A stretch of DNA of 64,000 nt from contig CM075347.1 of the NCBI GenBank assembly GCA_037693485.1, positions 136,990,501 through 137,054,500 of the forward strand, in the 5' to 3' direction. Position numbers and translations under genes: made by a program. The notes below the pieces were generated by a model, which saw only the letters and a program-made list of their open reading frames with translations, was not told where the DNA came from and ran no database searches. How positions within the stretch are numbered: the stretch's first letter is position 1; every line of letters begins with the position of its first letter. This DNA is from Kitagawia praeruptora. Its lineage: Eukaryota > Streptophyta > Magnoliopsida > Apiales > Apiaceae. This document shows, piece by piece, positions 23,001-33,818 of the stretch.

Positions 23001-23241
23001 TTTCATCACTTGTTGCTTTGCTGTAGAGACATCTAACAATTCCTTTAGATGTATCACTTAAGCTGGCTTCATATATGTTACCATGTCTTTGACCAGTTAG
23101 AACAATGTCTCCATTCTTCATATTCAAGATTTTGCATCCTTCTCTGTCAAAGATTGATTTGTAACCTTTATCACCCAGTTGACTTATGCTTAAAAGAGTA
23201 TGTTTCAAGCCTTCAACCAGTGCTACATTTTCTATGATGAC
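20083..23241 (-). CDS. pol: Element C pol, main part (integrase, RT, RNase H), split by element D
   Basis: This piece holds the GAG-pre-integrase zinc region (WNWHKKLSHLNF to CDACQLGKQRR) and the integrase core (HLDLFGPVN, RSDNGTEF, GVVERKNRTLIEA). It then has an acidic Ser-rich linker, RT with MDVKSAFLNG, LYGLKQAPRAWY and YVDD, and RNase H with STAEAEYIA and a final ADILTKPL. It has no stop or frameshift. The apparent start at 23253 is in the LTR of D. Its other end is at 31288-31466, in frame once D and one ATGAC copy are removed. The gene was therefore intact when D landed. Confidence 0.92.
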   Translation of the reverse strand, partial: VIIENVALVEGLKHTLLSISQLGDKGYKSIFDREGCKILNMKNGDIVLTGQRHGNIYEASLSDTSKGIVRCLYSKATSDESWNWHKKLSHLNFKKLNQLVKHNLVRGLPQANFVQDGLCDACQLGKQRRTTFKSKTENSITEPFHMLHLDLFGPVNIMSISKKRYALVMVDDFTRFTWVFFLHKKDEAPQQIIELIKNIQNNSEYKVKVLRSDNGTEFKNSTMEGFCADNGITQQFSAPGTPQQNGVVERKNRTLIEAARTMLADAKLPTYFWAEAINTACFTQNCTLVNSHGKTPYEMIKGKKPSVKYFHIFGCKCYVLKVHPEQLGKFEAKSDEAIFLGYSASKAFKVYNLRTHIVMESIHVAFDDKKFGILQTDESHDKLEFENLKNSEILSSDDEGSPEGISIASQRNATVEGEQINQREHSDHQEQTSLSESTPSGIDVSESTPSGTDLSESTEERSVTSSNMESTDSIDQRRVFEGRENSSTRDTTNLGGETSRVNLPPVRKWTKDHTEDLIIGDPNSGVRTRRSIQNECLYSCFLSKNEPKKVEEALQDPDWVIAMQEELNEFEKNKIWKLVPRPKDRSIVGARWVFRNKLDESGLIVRNKARLVAKGYSQEEGIDYDETFAPVARLEAIRMFLAFAVHSKFKVYQMDVKSAFLNGKLDEEVYVEQPPGFVDPKFPNHVYKLDKALYGLKQAPRAWYETLSKFLLENGFTRGTIDKTLFFRKIKGELLLVQVYVDDIIFGSTNEKLCAKFSKLMQSKYQMSMMGELNYFLGLQVKQTETGIFINQSKYIKDLLRRFDFQDCAVAKTPMATATKLDSDPKGKSVDNTSYRGMIGSLLYLTASRPDIMFSTCLCARFQSDPKESHLIAVKRIFRYLKGTPNLCLWYPRESDFFLIGYSDSDYAGCKIDRKSTTGTCQFLGNRLISWASKKQQSVSTSTAEAEYIAAGSCCAQLLWIRNQLMDYGMTLSNIPMFCDNTSAIKIAENPVQHSRTKHIDVRYHFIREHIENGTVELHFVPTDKQLADILTKPLDETTFSRLVSELGMLNF

Positions 23242-24416
23242 TGATAGGTCCATATTTCATCATATTTTTTAATACCTATTTTATGTCCGTTTTCGTAATT
23301 TTATTAATTAATAAATTGTTTTATTTTGTTTTGTAGAAAAATAAATAAAAACAGATTTCTAGCAGGAAAAGGTGCAAAAAGGGAAAGGAGGTTGAAAATT
23401 CTTGAAGTCAAAGAAATTGGAGGAAAAATCGAATACTTATTGGAGAAGAAAAGGAAATTGAAGAAATTATATTCAATATCAAATTTGTAATTAAAGGGTC
23501 CAAGCCCAAGTTTTTCCCCATATATATGGGGCTCCTCTCTTGTATTTGAGAACCAATTTAGATACCTAGAATTTGATAGCTCTTTATTTTTCATGTTTTA
23601 CTTTCATTGGTGGCTTTTATCCTGCATACTCTTCTAAATTTATTAATATATTTTTCGTTCTTCTTCTCCTTCTTTCCTGCGCTCACTTGTTTCGAATCTC
23701 CTGTTACGGCTTTACTATTTAATACATGCATGCTTCATTAGTTTACTTAGTTTATTAGTACCTACCATTCACCTGCCATTCACGTTATTAGGATTTAGGC
23801 TTATTAAATTTCTGGCCATATATAATATATATATTAACATTAATTTTGCTTAAGTCGTTAGTTCATGTTTACTTGTTATTATAGTAATAATTGTTTTGTT
23901 TATTTAATAAACATGTCTAGCTAATTTTATTGTCCTAGGATGAAGATGAAGTTGATTTAATTATTCTTGATTTCTTCTCGTTCCTATTAATTGATTCTCA
24001 TAATTTTTCTTGGTGCTTAATTGATCAATTGACAAAGTGATTTTGATATATTATTGTTATTGGATTTGTTTTTCATAGCCTATGCTTGCTCCTTGAAGTT
24101 TTGATAGGTTATTGTTAGGTAACAAGTTTCATAGTATATGCTTGTCTCTTTAATTGATATATCTTATTTGTGAAGAAAATAGGATTGATTTTAGGGCCAG
24201 TTGATATTAATTGTGATTGATTAACGGATTCGGATTCCTAGGTTTTCCATATTATTTGATAATCTTTGCTAATTAGGTTAATTAAATCTCATCTCAAATC
24301 TTATTGTCTAGTTCGCCTGAGTTAATTATTAGGGTTTTGAAAATTCATAGTCTCTGAGGATCGATCTGTGATTGCTACAACTAAACACTGTGCGCTTGCA
24401 GTTATTTTACACATCA
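23242..24416 (+). repeat. 5' LTR of element D
   Basis: It starts TGATAGGTCC and ends TTTACACATCA. Two tatatatggggctcctctcttg-type and atatataatatatat stretches are TATA candidates. The ATG-free ORF on the other strand is LTR sequence. Confidence 0.93.
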
Positions 24417-24422
24417 AGTTTT

Positions 24423-24440
24423 TGGCGCCGTTGCCGGGGA
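24423..24440 (+). other. Primer binding site of element D (tRNA-Asp type)
   Basis: tggcgccgttgccgggga lies six bases after the LTR end. It pairs with the tRNA 3' end that starts minus-strand synthesis. Confidence 0.9.
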
Positions 24441-25309
24441 CTATTGATATTTTTCACTCCTTGATATTAATTCTTCGGATTAGTTTCTTGTTTTCTTTTG
24501 TTTTTTTTAGGGAATTGTGAAGCAGAGAAAAGCTTGGAAAAGAAGATCATTGGAAGGCCTCGCTGTCTCTTTTGAAATTTTTGGAAGCGCTTTTCGGTAT
24601 TCCGTATCACCTCTCTCTATTTTTCTTTTCTTCATTATTATTGAAAAAACATAAAAAAAATAAATATTAAAAAACCCAAAAATATTAGTTAGTTAATTTT
24701 TTGTTAAAAACCAATTTGCTGCATCATTCATTCTCTCACATAGGATCACATCATCTAGATTTCTTTATTGTATTTTTTTTGATTTCACACGTGGTGTAGT
24801 GCATCCATAAGTGTTTATTTTCTTGTTCTTTGTGTGTTGCATCATCCAATCAATCTTAAGGGTGCCACCTAATTACAAGATAAGGTGAGGGATTTCATCA
24901 CCCTTTCCTTGGCCCACAAATCACTAATTCGTTCATCTTGCATACCCTTTCCTTAATAAAATTAAATAGACGTTGGCCCCTAGGATCTCGCGCTCAATTA
25001 GGAAGAGAATCTAGGAGGAACAAATCACTGAGTATTCTTTCGTTTGGTGTCTAGGCAAGCTTGAAGCTTACCTGGCTAATTTGGATTGGTGTCTAGAAAG
25101 GTGTTTAGCCTCTTGGCAATGCTTGCACCTGCCTGGCCAGTCAGGACGAATGCTTTTTGAGTTGTGACTTTTAGTAATATCTTATTGTTAGGAGCAAGGT
25201 CTAGATTTTTCTTAGGATAATACAGATTTTTCTTTTTAATTTTCCATTTTTTTTAGGTGCTTACTTATAGCTCTTGTCTACTACGTGCTTATTTGATTAC
25301 TTCTCTTGT
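24441..25309 (+). other. Leader of element D
   Basis: About 870 bases of untranslated leader, AT-rich with A-runs near 24640. A gcttgaagcttacctggctaatttgg-type segment near 25050 repeats partly near 25110 (two ggtgtctag.. copies). No ORF of note. Confidence 0.6.
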
Positions 25310-27814
25310 ATGCAAAGTGCTTGGGTTCGAGACACTACATCTAGATTAGTAAGACAAACCAATCTATCATCTCCTAAAGTAGTAAGGCAACTTGATTTTT
25401 CTTCACCCACTAGAATTGAGTCAAAAGAAGTAGAAATTCAACCTGTAGTCATGGCTATTTCACTCAAAGACCGTTGTTACCCCGCTCGTACCGCTCAACC
25501 CTCATGCATAGTCTTACCCGCAGTAACCGCAAATAACTTTGAAATCAAACATCACAACATTAGCATGTTACCTAGGTTTTCTGGGGTAGAAGGTGAGGAT
25601 CCATATCTTTTCATTCGAGAGTTTGAGGAAGTGTGTGCTTTACAAAAACTTCAACAATTAAGTGAGGATTCTATTAGGCTCAGACTTATTAATTTTGCTT
25701 TAAAAGAAGATGCTAAACAGTGGTTATATAGTCTACCCATTAATTCTATTTCCACATGGGAGGGATTTGCTGCTATCTTTCTTAAAAAATATTTTCCAAA
25801 CCATAAGGCAAACAGACTTAGGAATGAAATCAATCAATTTCAACAAAATCGGAATGAGTCTTTTTGGAAATATTTTGATAGATTTAAAAAGCTTTTGTCT
25901 AAATGTCCTCAACATGGTATAGAAAAATGGAGACTTTGCAAAATTCTTTATGAAGCCTTAGATAGCCAAACCACTGCTTTGTTAGAGTCTATGTGCAATG
26001 GTAAGTTTATGGATAAAGATGAAGATGAAGCTTGGAAATTTTTTGAGGAGTTAGCTGAAAGAACAATGTTGTGGGAGTCAACTAGGGAACCTAATCAGGA
26101 AGCTGAAAATTCTAACTCATCTAAGGGCTTACACGTAGTTGGTAATTCTATTGCAACCGAAGCTAGGTTAGCTACAATCACTAGACGTTTAGAAGCCTTA
26201 GAAACCAACAATGTGTCATCTCAAATGTCTCTCTGTGCAAACTGTAGTTCTCCTAATCATGTGGTAGAGAATTGCCCTGAAATTGAACAAGTCAATGCCA
26301 TGCTTCAACCTAGAGTTAGGAATGATCCTTATGCACCCACATATAATCCTGGTTGGAAGAATCACCCAAATTTCTCATGGAACCAAGGTCAATACAATCA
26401 GTATAATAAAAATCCTCAACCTGCTTTTCAAAAGCCCAATCCTGGTCCATACCCAACTCAAAATCCTAATTCATATCCTCCTCAAAATCTTGGTCATTAT
26501 CCAAACTCAGTCCCCATGAATCCTCCTGGTTTTAGTGAATCTGATAAGAAACTGAATTCTTTAGAAAAGAGTATTGAGGCGTTATTAAAATCTCAAGCTA
26601 ATCTAACTCAATCTCAACAATCTTTCATGCAAGTTATGACCCAAGATAGGCAGCTACTAAATTCCAACACTCAAGCCATATCTAAGCTAGAGGTCCAAGT
26701 CAGTCAATTGGCAAACACAATCAGTGAGAGAGAGAAAAATCGATTTCCTAGTCAACCTGAGACTAATCCTAAATTTCTTCATCCAAATCAAAAGTCTCAT
26801 GAAAATGTGAATTCTGTTATCTCTCTAAGGTCTGGTAATCAATTCAACAATCATGCTGGTGTCAATACTCATGAAGAAGATAAGCTAACATCTGAACCAA
26901 ATCCTTTGCTCTTGAATCCTAGTCTTAAGCAATCTTCGAATCCCAAGAATTCTGAAGTAGATAAATCTGATGAGTCATCACCATCTGATGAACCACCTTC
27001 GAAACCCCACTCTGATGTTTCTAATGAAAAAGTCTTTAAACCGAAAGCCCCATTTCCTCAAAGACTTACTTCAAACAAACAATCTGCTCAGTTAGATAAG
27101 ATTTTGGAAGTCTTTAAGCAAGTCAAGATTAACATTCCACTTTTAGATGCGATTCAACAAGTTCCCTCTTATGCTAAGTGTCTAAAAGATTTATGTACTC
27201 ATAAAAGAACCACTCATGTTCCTAAGAAAGCTTTCCTAACTTCTCATGTTAGTTCTATTTTGTCAAATCAAATCCCTATGAAGTATAAGGATCCTGGTTG
27301 TCCTACTATCTCTTGTGTCATAGGTGATACTTTCATTGATAAAGCTTTACTCGACCTAGGAGCGAGTGTGAATCTTCTTCCATTATCTGTCTATCAAGCC
27401 TTGGGTTTAGGTGAACTTAAGAAGACTAGTGTCACTCTTCAGTTAGCTGATCGTTCTGTTAAAACTCCTAAAGGTATAGTGGAAGATGTGTTGATTAAGG
27501 TTGGTGATTTTGTCTTTCCCGTCGATTTTGTTGTTCTAGAAACCGAACCAGTGAAAAATCTAAAAAATCAAATTCCTATCATTTTAGGAAGGCCTTTTCT
27601 TGCTACGTCTAATGCTTTGATTAACTGTAGGAATGGTTCGATGAAACTCACTTTTGGAAACATGACGATAGATCTTAATGTCTTTAATGTAGGAAATCAA
27701 CCTAATGAGCTTTTTGAACAACCTGTAGGAGTTAATTTGATAGATGAGGTTGTTTCATGGTCAAATCTTGAGGATAATTCAATTGAGTCTTTTCTTGAGA
27801 AAGATGTTATGTAA
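25310..27814 (+). CDS. gag: Element D gag-protease
   Basis: I take the first ATG at 25310, since the upstream open part has none. The product is about 834 residues. The gag core follows the Athila/Retrotrans_gag pattern (FSGVEGEDPYLFIREFEEVC, then DAKQWLYSLP and WEGFAAIFLKKYFP). A CCHC knuckle CANCSSPNHVVENC lies near residue 310. A Pro/Asn/Tyr-rich linker follows. A retropepsin-like domain comes near the C-terminus: DLGASVNLLPLSVY, with DLG in place of the usual DTG/DSG, then IILGRPFLATSNALI. The ORF is intact and ends just where pol should begin, so this element keeps structural genes only. Confidence 0.88.
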   Translation: MQSAWVRDTTSRLVRQTNLSSPKVVRQLDFSSPTRIESKEVEIQPVVMAISLKDRCYPARTAQPSCIVLPAVTANNFEIKHHNISMLPRFSGVEGEDPYLFIREFEEVCALQKLQQLSEDSIRLRLINFALKEDAKQWLYSLPINSISTWEGFAAIFLKKYFPNHKANRLRNEINQFQQNRNESFWKYFDRFKKLLSKCPQHGIEKWRLCKILYEALDSQTTALLESMCNGKFMDKDEDEAWKFFEELAERTMLWESTREPNQEAENSNSSKGLHVVGNSIATEARLATITRRLEALETNNVSSQMSLCANCSSPNHVVENCPEIEQVNAMLQPRVRNDPYAPTYNPGWKNHPNFSWNQGQYNQYNKNPQPAFQKPNPGPYPTQNPNSYPPQNLGHYPNSVPMNPPGFSESDKKLNSLEKSIEALLKSQANLTQSQQSFMQVMTQDRQLLNSNTQAISKLEVQVSQLANTISEREKNRFPSQPETNPKFLHPNQKSHENVNSVISLRSGNQFNNHAGVNTHEEDKLTSEPNPLLLNPSLKQSSNPKNSEVDKSDESSPSDEPPSKPHSDVSNEKVFKPKAPFPQRLTSNKQSAQLDKILEVFKQVKINIPLLDAIQQVPSYAKCLKDLCTHKRTTHVPKKAFLTSHVSSILSNQIPMKYKDPGCPTISCVIGDTFIDKALLDLGASVNLLPLSVYQALGLGELKKTSVTLQLADRSVKTPKGIVEDVLIKVGDFVFPVDFVVLETEPVKNLKNQIPIILGRPFLATSNALINCRNGSMKLTFGNMTIDLNVFNVGNQPNELFEQPVGVNLIDEVVSWSNLEDNSIESFLEKDVM

Positions 27815-27844
27815 GAGTATGAGAGTAATAAAGAACTTCATGAA

Positions 27845-28267
27845 CTTTTTAGAAGTTTTTCTTTTGATCCGATGTTAGATGAATTGAATGCAATTTCTTC
27901 TAAGCATGAAACCCAACTTGAGGATAGTTCTTTTGATCCTAGTTCAGTTGTTAAGAATTCTGTAGGTGAGCCACCCACTTTCGTTCATAACCCGTCTTTT
28001 TCCACTCTTGATCAGTCTTTGGTAGTTGATAGTGAAAGTCATGTTCTTTCTAGTGATTTAGTTCATACCCAAGAATTTCATGTGATTAATTTACTTAAAC
28101 AACATAAAGAAGCGTCTAATTGGTCTATGAATGATGTTAGGTGTATGAGTTTCATTCTGGTGCATGATCATATTTCTCTAGTGGATAATGATGTTTTTGT
28201 GGGTGTGTTTCACATGTCTGATGATTGTGTTACATGTGTTGTTTTTCCTCGATCTGGTATTGGTTAG
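27845..28267 (+). pseudogene. Element D pol remnant
   Basis: An open stretch after the gag stop shows LLKQHKEASNWSMNDVRCMS, like the segment before RT in Athila pol. It then loses similarity, with a stop at 28265-28267. No YxDD, DNG or RNase H motif follows in the next 1.8 kb, so the rest of pol is deleted. Confidence 0.65.
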
Positions 28268-30093
28268 CATATCTATTTCGTAATGTGTCTCCCATAGTAA
28301 AGTGTAGGTATGGGGGAGCACCTATTTGTGTGTGTGTGTGTTTGTTTTTTTGTTTGTGTTGTGTGTTTGTGTTATAGGTATTGTGTATCTCCATCATGCC
28401 TTTACCAGGTATTCTCGTCCTTTTACTTTGTCATTTTTCTCTCATTTGCATACATTGAGGACAATGCATAATTAGGTATGGGGGAGGGATTTAGTAGTAT
28501 TATTGTTTTAAAAAAAATCCAAAAAAATTAAAAAATCAAAAAAATCAAAAAAATAATTCTAGCCTTGTGAAATGATTACTTGTTAAAAGTTGGCTACCCT
28601 GATATGCTATAGTACTCTTGTGTTTCTGATGCTTTTGATTGAGAAGTGATATGCTAAGTTCTTGTGCACACACATACACTAGCAAGTTGAAACTAGTAGG
28701 TTTATTGAATGTTGTAAGTAATTAAAAGGACATGAAAATGTGCAAAATGATTTGGTTTCCATGCTTTGAGTACAAGTAGGTGCATTAAAGATATTTTTGC
28801 TTGGGATTGACTATGTTTTACCACCAAGTGAGATTTTGAGCCTATATGCATATCTTTTGCATTTTATATTCGTTTGCTTGAGTGTCCACATGTTGTTTGC
28901 ATTGCTAGCACTTGTTTGAGACCTTTCTTGAAATGCATGACATTATTTGATGATAAGATGATAAAGGCATTTAGGAATAACCAATTATTATCCAAATTAC
29001 CACACCCTTTATATATGATCAATTAGTTACCCCTTTGAGCTTAATCCTATTTTTTCGGTGACATACCACATTACTTGCCTAAACCATTTTCTTGTGTAGC
29101 CTTACGTATACTTGATCCCAATTTGTCAAAGGCTAGTAGGAAGTTGAGGGAGTAATAAGGTGTGTGAGATGGGTTAACTTTTGTTCATTACTTTTGGGGA
29201 AATATTTGTTTTGTTGCTTACTTGTTAGTCGTTCAAGAAATTTTTGAAGGAGGATTGTTGTTGCTTATATTATCTATCTTAGCTCTCCAAAAGAAAAAAA
29301 AAAGTTATCTGAGAGCATATTTATGTTTTTGTGTTTGTGTGATCCTTCTTCATTCGACTAGTCAAGCATTTTGTTGGAAAAATTAGAAAATATGTGTGGG
29401 GAGGATGTATGGTGTTGTGTGTGATTTATAATGGTTCCTGCTAGCTTTTGACACTTCACCTTATTTGGCTTTACTTGACATACCTTGTCCCTAGCCCCAT
29501 TACAACCCAAATAAAAGACCTTTTGATTATCGTCATTGATGTATGTTGTGTTAAAGTTAGATTGATACCAAATGTCAAGCATGCTTATGATTTTGTTGGA
29601 ATTGAGTGATACACTTACCCTTGTTCTTGAGTGAATATTCTTTTTTGAGTGAAAGGTGAGTTGTTGCTTATTTTTTGCATATGAGATCCCAAGTTTTGAC
29701 TCTAAGGTGTACTCTTGTGGGCTTAGCATGGTTACCAACTTATTTTTACACTTGACGTGGACTTTTGAGGACCTATGCATATTTCTTTGAGTAGACTATG
29801 TGAATACTTGCACCTTACACACCAAGACATTGCAAATTCACTTTGATTTCTTTAGTTGATGTAGCATGAGATGACTTGTATGTGTGGTGTTGCATTGAGC
29901 AATCTTTTACATGAGCTAGATGGATTTTGTGGGTACATTCACTATAGGCCCTCACGAGACCTCACTCGTCCACTAGGGCTGCCTAGGGGTTTAAAGGGCT
30001 TGTTGCATATGCCAAATGCAACCGTGATCACCTACGGAAGTGGTATTATTTATTAGGTAATATTTTATATTTTATTTTTCTCGAGGACGAGCA
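28268..30093 (+). other. Non-coding 3' region of element D
   Basis: About 1.8 kb without credible genes. It has a TG-run at 28327-28345, an A-rich run at 28508-28558, and two copies of ggtatggggga (about 28303 and 28473) identical to the core of the true polypurine tract. Long 3' non-coding regions are usual in Athila elements. Confidence 0.6.
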
Positions 30094-30114
30094 AAAGATA
30101 GGTATGGGGGAATT
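30094..30114 (+). other. Polypurine tract of element D
   Basis: aaaagataggtatgggggaa lies immediately before the TGATAG start of the 3' LTR. Confidence 0.85.
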
Positions 30115-31287
30115 TGATAGGTCCATATTTCATCATATTTTTAATACCTATTTTATGTCCGTTTTCGTAATTTTATTAATTAATAAATTGTTTTATTTTG
30201 TTTTGTAGAAAAATAAATAAAAACAGATTTCTAGCAGGAAAAGGTGCAAAAAGGGAAAGGAGGTGGAAAATTCTTGAAGTCAAAGAAATTGGAGGAAAAA
30301 TCGAATACTTATTGGAGAAGAAAAGGAAATTGAAGAAATTATATTCAATATCAAATTTGTAATTAAAGGGTCCAAGCCCAAGTTTTTCCCTATATATATG
30401 GGGCTCCTCTCTTGTATTTGAGAACCAATTTAGATACCTAGAATATGATAGCTCTTTATTTTCATGTTTTACTTTCATTGGTGGCTTTTATCCTGCATAC
30501 TCTTCTAAATTTATTAATATATTTTTCGTTCTTCTTCTCCTTCTTTCCTGCGCTCACTTGTTTCGAATCTCCTGTTACGGCTTTACTATTTAATACATGC
30601 ATGCTTCATTAGTTTACTTAGTTTATTAGTACCTACCATTCACCTGCCATTCACGTTATTAGGATTTAGGCTTATTAAATTTCTGGCCATATATAATATA
30701 TATATTAACATTAATTTTGCTTAAGTCGTTAGTTCATGTTTACTTGTTATTATAGTAATAATTGTTTTGTTTATTTAATAAACATGTCTAGCTAATTTTA
30801 TTGTCCTAGGATGAAGATGAAGTTGATTTAATTATTCTTGATTTCTTCTCGTTCCTATTAATTGATTCTCATAATTTTTCTTGGTGCTTAATTGATCAAT
30901 TGACAAAGTGATTTTGATATATTATTGTTACTGGATTTGTTTTTCATAGCCTATGCTTGCTCCTTGAAGTTTTGATAGGTTATTGTTAGATAACAAGTTT
31001 CATAGTATATGCTTGTCTCGTTAATTGATATATCTTATTTGTGAAGAAAAGAGGATTGATTTTAGGGCTAGTTGATATTAATTGTGATTGATTAACGGAT
31101 TCGGATTCCTAGGTTTTCCATATTATTTGATAATCTTTGCTAATTAGGTTAATTAAATCTCATCTCAAATCTTATTGTCTAGTTCGCCTGAGTTAATTAT
31201 TAGGGTTTTGAAAATTCATAGTCTCTGAGGATCGATCTGTGATTGCTACAACTAAACACTGTGCGCTTGCAGTTATTTTACACATCA
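30115..31287 (+). repeat. 3' LTR of element D
   Basis: It starts TGATAGGTCC and ends TTTACACATCA, followed by the ATGAC duplication. About ten differences from the 5' LTR were counted by eye. Confidence 0.93.
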
Positions 31288-31466
31288 ATGACATTCCCCA
31301 AAACAATTGAGCCATATCCCAGAGTTTCTCCTTTGTTGTCATCTCCAAAAGATATTACTGGGCCAGCTTTCCTCTTAAACTTTGTAAGCAGGGACTTCTT
31401 TCCAGTCATATGTCCAGAGCATCCACTGTCCAAGATAATTGAATGCTTCTTTCCTGTGCCCTGCAA
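31288..31466 (-). CDS. pol: Element C pol, N-terminal part (protease)
   Basis: It holds the copia protease active site (LDSGCSGHMTG) and the following GYGSIVLGN motif, where D interrupts it. The frame opens at TTG CAG (31466-31461); an in-frame TAA lies at 31484-31482, so pol cannot be reached by shifting frame within gag. See the finding on the gag-pol junction. Confidence 0.88.
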
Positions 31467-31477
31467 ACAAAAAGTAA

Positions 31478-33769
31478 CTAGTTAGAATTTTTTAGGACCC
31501 AACTTTGATTGGATCCTTTCTTACTTGGTTTAGAAACAACAGGCTTTGAAGATTTTGCTTTTATTTTACCTGTTGCAGAGTCAACCTTAGACTCTAATTT
31601 CACAAACTGTTTGTGACTAGGAGTTTCAGATTTCAAGGAATAATAGTCATAATACAGTTCATGATATTCTCTACACATGTAAATGGAATGAAGTAAACTA
31701 CCACAATGATAACAAGCTTTTTGTGGTTGGTATTGAATTTTCTGAGTCTTGGGGAATCTGGACTCAGTTTTCCAAGAAGGTTTTTGATTGCAGTCTAGGG
31801 CCAAATGATTATGATTTCCACACTTATAGCATTTTTTCCTAGGTGCATCAGGTACATTCTTGTAATTATTCTCTTTGTTAATACCTTCTTTTCCGTTCCT
31901 ATTTCTTTTGATCTTGCTAGACTCTGAAAGACCATCTAATCTCTGTTTCAACTGAGACTTAGACAGAAACCCTATGTTTACATTTTTAGGTTTCTCTAAC
32001 ACTTTCTTATCTGAATTACTATTGTTAATTCTTTTGTGTACAACAGGGGTACCTTTTGAATCAACAAATTTAACATGATTAGGTTCAGAAACAATTTTCT
32101 TACCTTCAGATTTAGATATGTTAGCTTCTACCTTACTATCATCATTGACAATAGCTACTTTTTCTTCTTGTCTAGCCTTATCAAAACCTAAACCATTAAC
32201 CTTACCACGAATTCCACTTTCAAAGATTTCTATAGTCTTCTTACTGGAATTGTTAATGGTCTTAATCACATCTCTCTCTTCTTCTAGTTCTTTTCTGACA
32301 TAGTCATAAGCCTCAAGAATAACACTATAATCATGCTTAGCTTTATCAGAACTTAACTTGTATTCTTCCATATGAATTAATTCAGATTCAAGAAAATTAT
32401 TTCTATCAACTAATTTATCATTCTTAATCTTAAGTTCATCTCTTTCACAAGTAAGAATTCTAAAATTAGTCATAAGATTCTTAAACTCAGCATGGATAGA
32501 TCTAATTTCATCAGAATTTAAGCTATCAAATGAATCAAGAGAGTGAAGTGATACCTTAACAGAAGATGGAGAAGTTTTCTTTGGAGATCCAGGTTTGTCT
32601 GAACTATTTGCCATCAATGCAATGTTGTCATAATCCAATTCATCTTCAGAGTCACTGGAATCAGCCCAATCCTTCTGTGTGACCATAAGTGCATTACCCT
32701 TTCCTGAATTCCTAGGCTTCTTACACTCACTAGCAAAGTGTCCAAGCTCGCTGCAGTTGAAGCACTTGATCTTGGCCTTATCATGCTTGACAATTGTACT
32801 TTTGCCTTTGTCACTCTTCTTCTCCTCCTTCTTTTGAAAAGGTCCTTTGCTAAATCTTCTCATGTTGAATCTTCCTTTCTTGAAAGCTTTAGCAAACATA
32901 GGAAAGAGTTCCTGCATCTCAGATTCAGAATCATTGTTGTCAGAGTCCATATCAGTAGTCTCTGACTCAGAACTTTCTTTGCTTTTCTTCTTCCTTGAAT
33001 TCTTTACAGCAATCTCTTCATGCTGTTCTTCAGGAAGCTTCTTAACTTCAGATTGAGCAGTAAGTGCAATAGTCTTCATCTTTCCTTCACTCCTGCTCTT
33101 CTTCTGCTGCTTGTCAAGTTCATAAGCTCTCAATTTTCCATATACTGCCTCTAATGAAATCTCATCCAGATCATTAGCTTCCTCAATCGCAGATATCTTC
33201 TCATTGTAGAAATCAGGCAAAGCTTTCATGAACTTTGTATTCATATCCTCCAAGTCATAATATTTACCATGCATGGCCATCTCATTGATGAGTTTTGTAA
33301 ACCTATCAAAGGTATCAGTAAGTGACTCACCAGACTTGGATTCAAAGTACTCATACTGTTGTATAAGTAATGTCCTCATATTCTTCCTGACAGGCTTAGT
33401 TCCTTCACAGTGAACCTTAAGATTGTCCCATATATCCTTAGCAGTTTTACAAGAGAGAACATAGTTAGTGAGAACAGAATCAAGACTGTTGAATAATATG
33501 TTTCTCACTTTAGCATCTTTAAGAACATTCTCCTTGTCCTTATCTGACCATTCAGACTTTGGTTTCTCTGCTGTATGTTCTGGAACAACCACACCATCAA
33601 CAGTTGCTTGTCCAACGACCTTTGTTGGAACAAAAGGTCCATCTCTGATTCTGTCAAGATAATCAGGATCTGTTGCTTCCAGATGATGCAACATCTTTAC
33701 TTCCCATAGAGTATATTCGTTTCTCTTGAGCATAGGAATTTTAATATTTCCATCCTTGTAACCAGACAT
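31478..33769 (-). CDS. gag: Element C gag
   Basis: The ATG at 33769 lies 36 bases from the primer binding site. The product has 763 residues. The N-terminal part has the copia gag pattern (YTLWEVKMLHHLEATDPDYLD, then AKDIWDNLKVHCEGT). There are three CCHC knuckles: CFNCSELGHFASEC in the middle, CYKCGNHNHLALDC and CYHCGSLLHSIYMC near the end. A coiled-coil region lies between the first and second. It ends VLKNSN, then TAG. The ORF is intact. Confidence 0.93.
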   Translation of the reverse strand: MSGYKDGNIKIPMLKRNEYTLWEVKMLHHLEATDPDYLDRIRDGPFVPTKVVGQATVDGVVVPEHTAEKPKSEWSDKDKENVLKDAKVRNILFNSLDSVLTNYVLSCKTAKDIWDNLKVHCEGTKPVRKNMRTLLIQQYEYFESKSGESLTDTFDRFTKLINEMAMHGKYYDLEDMNTKFMKALPDFYNEKISAIEEANDLDEISLEAVYGKLRAYELDKQQKKSRSEGKMKTIALTAQSEVKKLPEEQHEEIAVKNSRKKKSKESSESETTDMDSDNNDSESEMQELFPMFAKAFKKGRFNMRRFSKGPFQKKEEKKSDKGKSTIVKHDKAKIKCFNCSELGHFASECKKPRNSGKGNALMVTQKDWADSSDSEDELDYDNIALMANSSDKPGSPKKTSPSSVKVSLHSLDSFDSLNSDEIRSIHAEFKNLMTNFRILTCERDELKIKNDKLVDRNNFLESELIHMEEYKLSSDKAKHDYSVILEAYDYVRKELEEERDVIKTINNSSKKTIEIFESGIRGKVNGLGFDKARQEEKVAIVNDDSKVEANISKSEGKKIVSEPNHVKFVDSKGTPVVHKRINNSNSDKKVLEKPKNVNIGFLSKSQLKQRLDGLSESSKIKRNRNGKEGINKENNYKNVPDAPRKKCYKCGNHNHLALDCNQKPSWKTESRFPKTQKIQYQPQKACYHCGSLLHSIYMCREYHELYYDYYSLKSETPSHKQFVKLESKVDSATGKIKAKSSKPVVSKPSKKGSNQSWVLKNSN

Positions 33770-33804
33770 GATTGCAGATCTTTATGATTATTCGAAATCA
33801 ACCT

Positions 33805-33816
33805 GCTCTGATACCA
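33805..33816 (-). other. Primer binding site of element C
   Basis: TGGTATCAGAGC on the minus strand, two bases inside the LTR. It is complementary to the 3' end of initiator tRNA-Met. Confidence 0.9.
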
Positions 33817-33818
33817 AT

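Larger units (their letters stand above)
23242..31287 (+). mobile_element. Element D: non-autonomous Athila-like Ty3/gypsy element
   Basis: LTRs of 1,175 and 1,173 bases (about 1% different by my reading) are flanked by perfect ATGAC duplications (23237-23241 and 31288-31292). The primer binding site tggcgccgttgccgggga (tRNA-Asp type) is typical of Athila and Tat elements. It codes for a gag-protease and only a remnant of pol. RT, RNase H and integrase are absent, so it must have been moved by enzymes of another element. Confidence 0.92.

Noticed and set aside
28327..28370. TG microsatellite in D as a regulatory site
   Set aside because: Simple sequence with no further support.
29358..29780. 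140-codon ORF on the minus strand in element D
   Set aside because: No motif, no promoter or tail signals; in the long non-coding 3' region and probably chance.
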